Source: Deltaproteobacteria bacterium RBG_16_54_11
GTDB taxonomy: Bacteria; Desulfobacterota; B13-G15; RBG-16-54-18
DNA length: 5,827 nt
Assembly: GCA_001797905.1 (NCBI GenBank)
Contig: MGQS01000106.1
Location: 16,150-21,976 of the forward strand
Direction: 5' to 3'
The position numbers and the translations under genes were made by a program. Positions 1 through 5,812 of the stretch are shown here, in pieces. The stretch's first letter is position 1, and every line of letters starts with the position of its first letter. The notes under the pieces were generated by a model. The model saw only the letters and a list, made by a program, of their open reading frames with translations. It was not told the DNA's origin and did not search any database.

Positions 1-935
1 ATTCGCACCTTCTTTTTCAATTTTTCATATTCATCCCGGACTCGATGCTGAATCTTTTCGATCATCTCCGGGGTCAGGTGCCTGAACCGCCCCTGGATCT
101 TGAGATATTCCTCGACAGGGAGCAACTCGGGAAGATCGACACTCAGCGTATATCTACCCCGCTCCACCTCGTACATCGGGAACATCCCCGTCTTTACTGC
201 CAGACGCCCGGCTTGAACGGACAAGTGGGTAGGCAGGCGCCACCCCGTGGGACAGACCGATAGGATATGAACGTAGGTAGGTCCCTCGATTGCGGCGGCC
301 TTCTGCACCTTCTCCATGAGATCGAACGGGTAGCTCGTGCAGGCTGTGGCTACATAGGGTATATCGTGGGCAACGGCTATCTCGGGCATGTTCTTCTTCC
401 AGGTGGTCTGCCCGGACACCACCCTGCCGGCGGGAGAGGTGGTGGTGGAGGCGCCGAAGGGGGTCGCAGAGGAGCGCTGAATCCCCGTATTCATATATCC
501 TTCATTGTCGAAACAGCAATAGACGAAGTCGTGTCCACGTTCGAAGGCCCCGGAGAGGGCCTGGATGCCGATATCACTGGTCCCGCCGTCGCCGGCCATC
601 GCCATAACGTTGATCTTCTGTTGAGGAAGTCGCCCCTTGCGCATCATCACCTTCAAGCCAGACTCGATACCCGATGCCACGGCCGCGGCGTTCTCGAAGG
701 CGACATGAATCCAGGGGACATTCCATGAGGTCAAAGGCATAGGAGAGGAAACGATCTCCATACATCCGGTAGCACAGGCGATGACGTTGTTCCGCCCGAG
801 GGCCTTGACCACTAAGCGGACCGCCAGGGCCTCAGCGCACCCCTGACACGCCCTATGTCCGGGGGCAAAGTATTCCTCTTTCGAAACCTGTCGTGCTTTC
901 TTGACACTCAAACGGTCTAAATGCTTGATCATCAT
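1..935 (-). CDS. porB: Pyruvate:ferredoxin oxidoreductase subunit beta (PorB), C-terminus cut by window edge
   Basis: This is the beta subunit of the four-subunit pyruvate:ferredoxin oxidoreductase, the cytoplasmic subunit that binds thiamine diphosphate (ThDP) pyrophosphate and the proximal [4Fe-4S] cluster. I read 311 codons without a stop; the family is usually about 310-330 residues, so little is missing. The four expected cluster cysteines are present: C30 and C33 (HRACQGC), C58 (ATGC) and C228 (SVCPTGWR). The ThDP/Mg motif starts with GDGG at 115-118 and ends with DNEGYMNTG at 143-151. WIHVAFENAAAVASGIE (75-91) is also typical. The first ATG (935-933) overlaps the porA stop as ATGA, with a second ATG directly after it at 932-930. 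The second has GAGG five bases upstream, while the first lies too close to it, so the true start may be 932. Either way translation is coupled to porA. Subunit identity is clear; pyruvate as substrate is inferred from the PorD type and gene order. Confidence 0.95.
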   Translation of the reverse strand, partial: MMIKHLDRLSVKKARQVSKEEYFAPGHRACQGCAEALAVRLVVKALGRNNVIACATGCMEIVSSPMPLTSWNVPWIHVAFENAAAVASGIESGLKVMMRKGRLPQQKINVMAMAGDGGTSDIGIQALSGAFERGHDFVYCCFDNEGYMNTGIQRSSATPFGASTTTSPAGRVVSGQTTWKKNMPEIAVAHDIPYVATACTSYPFDLMEKVQKAAAIEGPTYVHILSVCPTGWRLPTHLSVQAGRLAVKTGMFPMYEVERGRYTLSVDLPELLPVEEYLKIQGRFRHLTPEMIEKIQHRVRDEYEKLKKKVR

Positions 936-2095
936 TCCCTCACGCCGTATATCTCATACCCCTCGCCAGAGCTCTTTCGGGCCTGCCGGATGATCTGCTC
1001 AAAGTCCTCAGGGGCAACATCATGGCCTCCTATCCCGGCGATAACATTGACCACCCGCGGGCGCCTCTCCTGCGCGTAGAGGGCCGACCGAATCTCTCCG
1101 GCCAGAGGGCCTCCCGGCCCGCCGTAGGATATGGCCCGGTCAATTACCACCACAAGCTCAGCGCCTTTGACGGCCTCCCTGAACTCTTCAAAGGGGAAGG
1201 GACGCCACAGCCTGATCTTTACCAACCCCGCCGACTCACCCTTCTCCCTCAGGCTGTCGATGGCAATCGATGCCGTACCGCCCAAACTGCCTTGGGTAAT
1301 AAGGATGATCTTGGCATCTTCTGTTTTATAGCGCTCTATCGGGTGATAGTATCTTCCGGTCAGATCCCCGAACTCCTGCCACCCTTTCATGATGTACGGC
1401 AGGGAGCCCTTGAGCGCCTCATCCTGGGCCTTTTTGGTCTCGGTGTAGAGTGCCGGACCGGTAAAGGCCCCCATGGTAACCGGGTGGTCGGGATGGAGGG
1501 TGTAGAGGGGCTGATAGGGGGGGAGATAACGGTTCACCATATCTTGATCCATCATCTCGATGGGCTCGATCATGTGGGTGAGGATAAAACCATCCAAATT
1601 GACCAGAAAGGGAAGCAGGCAGTTGCGATCCTCAGCTACCCGATAGCCGATGAAGACGTGGTCGTAGACATCTTGCCCATTCTCGGCAAAGACTTGAATC
1701 CACCCACAATCCCTGATGGACATAACATCGGAGTGGTCGTTCCAGATGCCCAGGGGGCCTGAGAGCGAACGATTGGCCAGCAGCATCAAGATGGGGAGCC
1801 TGAGAAAGGAAGCGATATAGACGATCTCGCTCATCAAGGCTAAACCCTGGGAGCTGGTGCAGGTGAAGCTCCGGGCCCCAACTGCCGAACTGCCCGTACA
1901 GACGCTCATGGCAGAGTGTTCGGACTCCACGGGGATGAATTCGGCATCCAACTCGCCGTTGTTCACCAATTCTGCGAGGTGCTCCACAATATGGGTCTGG
2001 GGGGTTATCGGATAGGCGGCGATGATATCGGTATTGGCCTGTTTTACCGCCTGCGCCGCCGCAATAGAGACCTCCATTCCCACCTTAATCGCCAT
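932..2095 (-). CDS. porA: Pyruvate:ferredoxin oxidoreductase subunit alpha (PorA)
   Basis: The 387-residue alpha subunit supplies the pyrimidine-binding half of the ThDP site and the substrate pocket; it pairs with PorB. The N-terminal domain carries YPITPQT (28-34), the family hallmark. The glutamate of ESEHSA (E59) corresponds to the residue that contacts the ThDP aminopyrimidine, and ANRSLS (107-112) contains the arginine (R109) expected near substrate. The segment around IWNDHSDVMSIRDCGWIQ (117-134) is also typical. The C-terminal part (about 260-387) has the transketolase-C-like fold, with ITQGS at 266-270 and DRAISYGGPGGPL at 319-331. The length is normal for the family. The ATG directly follows the porD TAG stop with no gap. 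Its Shine-Dalgarno AGGAGG (2106-2101) is five bases upstream, inside the codons for the acidic tail of PorD, which implies coupled translation. A 2-oxoisovalerate or 2-oxoglutarate enzyme is less likely but cannot be ruled out by motifs alone. Confidence 0.96.
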   Translation of the reverse strand: MAIKVGMEVSIAAAQAVKQANTDIIAAYPITPQTHIVEHLAELVNNGELDAEFIPVESEHSAMSVCTGSSAVGARSFTCTSSQGLALMSEIVYIASFLRLPILMLLANRSLSGPLGIWNDHSDVMSIRDCGWIQVFAENGQDVYDHVFIGYRVAEDRNCLLPFLVNLDGFILTHMIEPIEMMDQDMVNRYLPPYQPLYTLHPDHPVTMGAFTGPALYTETKKAQDEALKGSLPYIMKGWQEFGDLTGRYYHPIERYKTEDAKIILITQGSLGGTASIAIDSLREKGESAGLVKIRLWRPFPFEEFREAVKGAELVVVIDRAISYGGPGGPLAGEIRSALYAQERRPRVVNVIAGIGGHDVAPEDFEQIIRQARKSSGEGYEIYGVRE

Positions 2096-2389
2096 CTACT
2101 CCTCCTCATCCACCATGGCTATGGCGTCGGCCGGGCACTCCTGTGCGCATATCCCGCACCCCTTGCAGTAATAGAGGTCATGCTCGATATACCCATCCTC
2201 GAGTGCCTTGATGGCCATATCAGGACAGAAGATATAGCAGGTACCACACCGAATGCATCGGTCCTTATTATACACCGGGCGTTGCGATCGCCAATCGCCC
2301 GTGCGATAACAAGCGGCATTGCCGGGCTCATCTATCACACAACCGACATTCAGCTCTTTCCAGCCAATCTCATGCTCTTGCTTAGCCAT
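2096..2389 (-). CDS. porD: Pyruvate:ferredoxin oxidoreductase subunit delta (PorD), 2x[4Fe-4S] ferredoxin-like
   Basis: This 97-residue electron-transfer subunit carries electrons from the PorB cluster to soluble ferredoxin. Two complete 4Fe-4S binding motifs are visible: CIRCGTCYIFCP (C45, C48, C51, C55) and CKGCGICAQECP (C75, C78, C81, C85). The stretch before them (CVIDEPGNAACYRTGDWRSQRP, about 17-38, first and last residues approximate) is the N-terminal extension typical of PorD rather than of a free ferredoxin. It carries two additional cysteines, C17 and C27, that the clusters do not need. The protein ends in an acidic DEEE tail whose codons double as the ribosome binding site of porA. 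It starts 15 nt after the porG stop, with a GGGGA-like site about eight bases before the ATG. The extension is the main sequence reason for calling the operon pyruvate-specific. Confidence 0.95.
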   Translation of the reverse strand: MAKQEHEIGWKELNVGCVIDEPGNAACYRTGDWRSQRPVYNKDRCIRCGTCYIFCPDMAIKALEDGYIEHDLYYCKGCGICAQECPADAIAMVDEEE

Positions 2390-2404
2390 TGCGCATTCCC
2401 CATT

Positions 2405-2950
2405 TTAGAGGATCTTAGTTTCCTTATAGGCCCTCTCAAAGGCCTTGATGTTCCGTTCCGCCAGCCTGCCAAACCTCTCCCGAAAGGGCTCGATCATCGC
2501 CCCCTTATCCACCACCTCCGACGCCTTGAGCAATGCCCCCAGCATGGTGGTATTGGTGATAGTCAGACCGAGCTCTTCCTGCGCGATCCTGTTGGCATCA
2601 ACCGTGGCCACGCGGCTCTTCACCCCCAGCTCTTTTTTTATCTCTTCAGGGGAAAAGCGCGTATTGGCCACCAAAACCCCGTCTGCCTTGAGGCCGTTGC
2701 ACACATCCACAAGCCGCAAGATGCTCGGATCCAATACCAGGACAATATCCGGCCGGGAGATAACGGCCCTCACCCGGATCTCCTCATCGCTGATTCGGCA
2801 GAAAGCCACCACCGGCGCGCCCCTTCGCTCCGGACCGAAGCTCGGGAAGGCCTGGGCATAGCGCCCCTGTTTAATAGCAGCCAAGGCCAACAATTCTGCC
2901 GAGGTGACAGCCCCCTGCCCTCCCCTGCCGTGAAGCCTGATCTCAATCAT
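2405..2950 (-). CDS. porG: Pyruvate:ferredoxin oxidoreductase subunit gamma (PorG)
   Basis: First gene of the por operon, 181 residues with the start chosen here. The gamma subunit is structural in the four-subunit 2-oxoacid:ferredoxin oxidoreductases and corresponds to a domain of the single-chain enzymes. Typical marks are IRLHGRGGQGAVTSAELLA near the N-terminus (about 4-22) and AFPSFGPERRGAPVVAF (about 34-50), followed by a Rossmann-like region with IVLVLDPS and a late NTTMLGALL segment. A GTG at 2974 in the same frame would add eight residues (MKKGARER), but it has no ribosome binding site, whereas the ATG at 2950 follows purine-rich GAGAGAAAGG and begins the protein at MIEIRLHG, the usual family start. 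A run of seven A (2639-2633) occurs mid-gene. The gene is preceded by its own promoter and leader. The order G-D-A-B is, from memory, the same as in Thermotoga maritima. Confidence 0.94.
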   Translation of the reverse strand: MIEIRLHGRGGQGAVTSAELLALAAIKQGRYAQAFPSFGPERRGAPVVAFCRISDEEIRVRAVISRPDIVLVLDPSILRLVDVCNGLKADGVLVANTRFSPEEIKKELGVKSRVATVDANRIAQEELGLTITNTTMLGALLKASEVVDKGAMIEPFRERFGRLAERNIKAFERAYKETKIL

Positions 2951-2980
2951 CCTTTCTCTCGCACCTTTTTTCACAATAAT

Positions 2981-3009
2981 GGCGGAAAAAAATAAAACAC
3001 CTTCCCGCC
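2981..3009 (-). promoter_or_regulatory. GC-clamped hairpin in the leader of the por operon
   Basis: In the predicted por transcript GGCGGGAA (3009-3002) can pair with UUUCCGCC (2988-2981), giving an 8-bp stem with one G-U pair and a U-rich 13-nt loop. On the opposite strand the G-U position becomes an A-C mismatch, so the fold favours the por-sense RNA. It sits 30 nt upstream of the chosen porG ATG. No U-run follows the stem, so it is not a standard terminator. A role in mRNA stability or as a binding site is possible but not shown by the sequence. Confidence 0.4.
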
Positions 3010-3021
3010 ACGTAAAAACTC

Positions 3022-3050
3022 TATATAAGCCAAGTAAGCACCCATGTCAA
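3022..3050 (-). promoter_or_regulatory. Sigma70-type promoter of porGDAB
   Basis: On the minus strand a perfect -35 hexamer TTGACA (3050-3045) is followed by a 17-nt spacer and the -10-like TATATA (3027-3022). Transcription would start near 3015, giving a leader of about 65 nt before the porG ATG at 2950. The -35 box begins six bases after the recR stop codon, so the whole promoter fits in the short recR-porG gap. This suggests por is expressed independently of the dnaX-ebfC-recR genes. No convincing operator was recognised beside it. Confidence 0.72.
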
Positions 3051-3056
3051 CTTTTT

Positions 3057-3656
3057 TTATACCTCTCTCCTGCCCTCCAGCGATCTGCTCATCGTCTTGA
3101 TGTCCACATATTCGATGTCCCCCCCCGCCGGAATCCCCTGAGCGATGCGGGTCACCATTATCCCCAACGGTTTAACGACCTTGGCAAGGTAGAGGGAAGT
3201 GGCATCGCCCTCGATGGTCGGGTTAGTGGCGAGGATGACCTCTGTTACCCCGCCTTGTTTCAATCGTTCCAAGAGCTCTGCTATCTTCAACCCCTGCGGC
3301 CCTACCCCGTCCAAGGGGGCTATAGCGCCGTGCAAGACGTGATAAAGCCCTTTAAAGATCCCCGTCGCCTCGATGGCCATGAGATCGCTCGGCTCCTCTA
3401 CCACACACAGGCTGGAATGGTCCCTCTGGGAATTTCTGCAAATGGCGCAAACCTCTCCCTCGGCGATGTTAAAACAGGTCCGGCAGAGCCCTATCCTCTC
3501 CTTGACCCTCAGGATGCTGCGCACGAGGGCCTGGGCATCCTCCTGCGAGGACTGGAGGATATGAAAGGCAAGCCGGGCCGCCGTCTTCTTCCCGATACCC
3601 GGAAGCTTGGCAAGCTTAGCGATCAAATCTTCAATTGCCGGAGTATACGTGGACAT
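3057..3656 (-). CDS. recR: Recombination mediator protein RecR
   Basis: RecR (199 residues, standard length) acts with RecO, and with RecF at gaps, to load RecA onto SSB-coated single-stranded DNA in the RecFOR repair pathway. The domains appear in the expected order. A helix-hairpin-helix comes first (LAKLPGIGKKTAARLAFHIL, 15-34). A C4 zinc finger follows with C58, C61, C70 and C73. The Toprim domain opens with LCVVEEPSDLMAIE (83-96, E87 in the conserved position) and contains ILATNPTIEGDATSLYL. A C-terminal Walker-B-like segment IPAGGDIEYVD ends the conserved part. All key residues are intact. The ATG follows the ebfC TAA after one base (TAAGATG). No good Shine-Dalgarno is visible before it, so translation probably depends on ribosomes finishing ebfC. 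The dnaX-ebfC-recR order is common across bacteria and supports the assignment. Confidence 0.97.
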   Translation of the reverse strand: MSTYTPAIEDLIAKLAKLPGIGKKTAARLAFHILQSSQEDAQALVRSILRVKERIGLCRTCFNIAEGEVCAICRNSQRDHSSLCVVEEPSDLMAIEATGIFKGLYHVLHGAIAPLDGVGPQGLKIAELLERLKQGGVTEVILATNPTIEGDATSLYLAKVVKPLGIMVTRIAQGIPAGGDIEYVDIKTMSRSLEGRREV

Positions 3657-3657
3657 C

Positions 3658-3972
3658 TTAGATCAAACCAGGGATGGCCATGCCACCCGTCAGCTTCTTC
3701 ATCTCCTCGGCCCCCATCTGCTGCGCCTTCCTGATCCCATCGTTCACCGCTGCGATGATCAAGTCCTGAAGCATCTCGATCTCCTGGCGATCGACGACCT
3801 CCGGATCTATCTTGAGGGAGAGGATCTCCTGTTTGCCGTTGATCACCACCGCAACCATCCCTCCACCGGCTGTGGCTTCCACCGTCTTGCCCGCCAGCTC
3901 TTCTTGGAGCTCCACCATCTTGGACTGCAGCTTTTGCGCCTGCTTCATCAGATCTCCTAAACCCTTGCTCAT
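3658..3972 (-). CDS. ebfC: YbaB/EbfC-family nucleoid-associated protein
   Basis: A 104-residue member of the YbaB/EbfC DNA-binding family, small dimeric proteins that coat or bend DNA and are usually encoded between dnaX and recR, as here. The expected layout is visible. It begins with an N-terminal Gln/Lys-rich helix (MSKGLGDLMKQAQKLQSKMVELQEELAG, roughly the first 28 residues). A central beta region follows with TVEATAGGGMVAVVINGKQEILSLKIDPEVV (split here about residues 30-60). The C-terminal helix, LIIAAVNDGIRKAQQ and on, ends in a short GGMAIPGLI tail. The ATG is preceded seven bases upstream by a near-perfect Shine-Dalgarno (GAGGAGGTG, 3986-3978), the strongest in the window, in the 18-nt gap after dnaX. 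This may let the small protein be made in excess of tau. The precise physiological role in this organism is not evident from sequence. Confidence 0.96.
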   Translation of the reverse strand: MSKGLGDLMKQAQKLQSKMVELQEELAGKTVEATAGGGMVAVVINGKQEILSLKIDPEVVDRQEIEMLQDLIIAAVNDGIRKAQQMGAEEMKKLTGGMAIPGLI

Positions 3973-3977
3973 CTTAC

Positions 3978-3986
3978 CACCTCCTC
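3978..3986 (-). promoter_or_regulatory. Strong Shine-Dalgarno site of ebfC
   Basis: The minus strand reads GAGGAGGTG here, an almost full complement to the 3' end of bacterial 16S rRNA. The AGGAGG core (3985-3980) lies seven bases before the ebfC ATG. It fixes the start at 3972 and contrasts with the poor sites of recR and dnaX in the same cluster. Confidence 0.8.
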
Positions 3987-3990
3987 ATGA

Positions 3991-5682
3991 TCACGACCCC
4001 TCTTTTACCTTGACCTCAACAATCCGACCCTGGAAGATCTCAACGGCCTCCTGGATAACAGGGTTGCCCACGGCCTCTTTCTTCAGGTGTCTCACCAGAT
4101 CCGTCTCGCCATCATGGGCTGAAGTTCTCGCGGTTTTCTTTGCCTCCTTCGAAAGGTTGGTGGACTGGATCTTCACCTGCACCTCTTGTTTGAAATGGCG
4201 TCGGGCAATCTCCTCCACGGAGTGGAGCGTATCGCGTTCGGAGCAGCGGTCGAGGGCGAAAGAACCCTTGGCAAACCCTATTTCCAGACACGCATCGTCG
4301 AGTCGAACGAGATGCCCCTGTATGAGAAAAGAGGCAAGGACGGGGTTCTCACCCCTGACAAAGGTGAGGAACTCCTCCCACTGCCGCAGGGCCTCCTCCC
4401 CCACTTCTCCCCCTACCGGCGCAGGGGAGGTCTCACTCGCCTCTTCTGCCGGCATTTGCTTACCCCTTGATTCATCGTCTTTTTTTTCCTGCTTTGAACC
4501 GGTAGAACCCCCTTCCGCGCTCGGCCCCCTCCGGGAGAGGGTAGCTTCCAATTGTTCTATCCGCGATAAGATCTCTTCCATCGGAAGCAACGATGCCAGA
4601 CGCGCCATCTCCACCACCGTCATTTCCAAAATCACCTTGGGAAAGGGGGTTCGCGCCATCAACTCCTCACCTTTCAACAGCATCTGAAATAACCGGTGCA
4701 GGTCCTCAAAGCTGACGCCCGCTGCCTGTTCCACGAGCAATTTTACCTCATCCTCAGGTATATTGAGCACAGGGCTCTCGCCCCCTTCGAGCTTCACCAC
4801 CAAGAGGTTACGGAAGTGGCTCAGGAAATCCCTGCAAAACTGTCCCAGGTCATAACCGAGTTTGTACAGCTCATCGACGAGGGAGAGACACCCTTTGACC
4901 TCCTTTCGGAAGATGGCCCCGGAAAGGTCAAAGAGGATCTTCCGATCGGCGATCCCGAGCAAGGTTAAGACATCCTCTCTCTTTACCTCTTCACCGCCAT
5001 AAGAGATGGCCTGGTCGAGTAGGCTCTGGGCATCCCTCATGCTTCCCTCTGCCTCGCGGCAGATGAGCATGAGGGCATCATCGGCTATCTTCACGCCCTC
5101 GGCAATTGTTATCTCGCGTAACCGCTCAAAGATCACGGTCACGGGGATTCGCTTGAAGTCAAAGCGTTGACAGCGGGAGAGGATGGTCAGGGGGATCTTA
5201 TGGGGCTCGGTGGTCGCAAAGATAAAGAGGACATGGGGAGGGGGCTCCTCTAAGGTCTTCAGCAGGGCATTAAAGGCGCTGGTGGAGAGCATATGGACCT
5301 CGTCGATGATATAGATCTTGTACCTGCTTTTGCTGGGGAGATACCTGACATTCTCCCGGAGCTCCCGCACGTTATCCACACCGGTATTGGATGCCCCGTC
5401 GATCTCGAGCACATCGATGGAGTTGCCCTCGGCTATCTCCTTACAGCTCTCGCACTGGTTGCAGGGCTTTTGAATCGGGCCTTGCCGACAATTCACCGCC
5501 TTGGCCAAGATCCTGGCTGCCGAGGTCTTACCCACCCCCCGGGGGCCGGCAAAGAGGAAGGCGTGGGCCAACCTATTGGTTGCGATGGCGTTCTGGAGGG
5601 TACGGGTCACATGCTCCTGACCCGCCAGCTCCTCAAAGACCTGCGGCCGCCATTTTCGCGCTATGACAAGGTAGCTTCCCAT
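3991..5682 (-). CDS. dnaX: DNA polymerase III subunit tau/gamma (DnaX)
   Basis: DnaX is the ATPase core of the clamp-loader complex; its long form tau also tethers polymerase and helicase at the fork. The 563 residues show an AAA+ module with Walker A GPRGVGKT (46-53), four zinc cysteines (C65, C74, C77, C80), Walker B IIDEVH (125-130), sensor 1 near TTEP (157-160), the SRC arginine-finger motif (169-171) and sensor 2 GSMRDA (213-218). The oligomerisation domain III runs to about 365. A low-complexity charged linker (about 385-430) leads into a tau-type C-terminal domain (about 430-563) ending in a conserved-looking GRIVEVKV segment. An in-frame TGA three codons before the ATG excludes an upstream start; the ribosome binding site is weak. 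The linker contains an A8 run that could yield a truncated gamma product. It is the first gene of the dnaX-ebfC-recR cluster. Confidence 0.97.
   Translation of the reverse strand: MGSYLVIARKWRPQVFEELAGQEHVTRTLQNAIATNRLAHAFLFAGPRGVGKTSAARILAKAVNCRQGPIQKPCNQCESCKEIAEGNSIDVLEIDGASNTGVDNVRELRENVRYLPSKSRYKIYIIDEVHMLSTSAFNALLKTLEEPPPHVLFIFATTEPHKIPLTILSRCQRFDFKRIPVTVIFERLREITIAEGVKIADDALMLICREAEGSMRDAQSLLDQAISYGGEEVKREDVLTLLGIADRKILFDLSGAIFRKEVKGCLSLVDELYKLGYDLGQFCRDFLSHFRNLLVVKLEGGESPVLNIPEDEVKLLVEQAAGVSFEDLHRLFQMLLKGEELMARTPFPKVILEMTVVEMARLASLLPMEEILSRIEQLEATLSRRGPSAEGGSTGSKQEKKDDESRGKQMPAEEASETSPAPVGGEVGEEALRQWEEFLTFVRGENPVLASFLIQGHLVRLDDACLEIGFAKGSFALDRCSERDTLHSVEEIARRHFKQEVQVKIQSTNLSKEAKKTARTSAHDGETDLVRHLKKEAVGNPVIQEAVEIFQGRIVEVKVKEGS
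4472..4488 (-). promoter_or_regulatory. Candidate frameshift/slippage site producing the gamma form of DnaX
   Basis: The dnaX message reads GAA AAA AAA GAC here, giving eight consecutive A (4487-4480) phased as the slip heptamer A AAA AAA. A -1 slip, or transcriptional insertion of one A, gives AGA CGA TGA, so the shifted product ends two codons later at 4474-4472, about 403 residues long. The site is in the unstructured linker after domain III, where gamma forms end in other bacteria. No strong hairpin lies 5-9 nt downstream. A possible C/G-rich stem begins about 50 nt further on (4429-4407), too far for a classical stimulator. Confidence 0.6.
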
Positions 5683-5751
5683 ATTTTCTCATTCACCACG
5701 GAGTTTCACGTCCCGCACTACTTTGTATAATGATGCTCCTTTAAATCTTTT

Positions 5752-5780
5752 AAGGACATCATGCCGCAAGGCGGCAAAAT
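5752..5780. repeat. 29-bp palindromic element, copy 1
   Basis: This copy contains the perfect inverted repeat TGCCGC-AAG-GCGGCA (5762-5776) inside a 29-bp unit that starts AAGGAC and ends AAT. A second copy begins 32 bp further on, with 22 of 29 positions identical. It lies upstream of dnaX and could form a short hairpin in RNA of either strand. Confidence 0.65.
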
Positions 5781-5783
5781 ATA

Positions 5784-5812
5784 AAGGACGGGATGTCGCA
5801 AAGCGACAGAAT
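5784..5812. repeat. 29-bp palindromic element, copy 2
   Basis: This copy contains the perfect inverted repeat TGTCGC-AAA-GCGACA (5794-5808) and follows copy 1 after a 3-bp spacer. Relative to copy 1 the third stem pair changes from C-G to T-A on both arms, so pairing is kept. The AAGGAC start, the ATG before the stem and the AAT end are shared. Confidence 0.65.

Noticed and set aside
574..765. 63-codon minus-strand frame inside porB
   Set aside because: It is an alternate frame of porB, whose own frame is continuous from 935 to the window edge with all ThDP and cluster motifs.
1022..1762. Plus-strand open frame of 246 codons antisense to porA
   Set aside because: It lies entirely inside porA, which has intact catalytic motifs. 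The antisense translation shows no family features.
2633..2639. A7 run in porG, also phased as A AAA AAA
   Set aside because: A -1 slip would end 11 codons later in the middle of a folded domain and lose much of PorG. With no plausible product it looks incidental. It also shows that such runs can occur by chance here, which tempers the dnaX claim.
2960..2980. Possible Rex-type operator half-site (TTGTGAAAAAA) near the porG start
   Set aside because: The right half needed for the inverted repeat is absent, and A-rich stretches make such half-sites common.
1916..2995. Long plus-strand open frame of 359 codons
   Set aside because: It runs antisense across porG, porD and the start of porA, all of which have clear family motifs. 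Its translation is rich in His, Leu, Arg and Pro with no recognisable domain, as expected for an antisense shadow.
3812..4687. Plus-strand open frame of 291 codons antisense to dnaX and ebfC
   Set aside because: The translation is Ser/Arg/Thr-rich and low in complexity, mirrors the dnaX linker and ebfC codons, and shows no domain.
5692..5703. TTCACCACGGAG just before dnaX, resembling a unit of tandem CACGGAG-type repeats I recall from environmental genomes
   Set aside because: Only one 12-base unit is present with no tandem partner, so it cannot be told from chance in this window.
5703..5731. Plus-strand TATAAT (5726-5731) as a promoter for a divergent gene to the right
   Set aside because: The hexamer is perfect, but the best -35 at acceptable spacing (GTTTCA) matches only three of six bases, and no gene is visible before the window ends.
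5703..5743. Small upstream frame behind the AAAGGAG motif before dnaX
   Set aside because: It would need an ATC or ATT start and would encode only about 13 residues.
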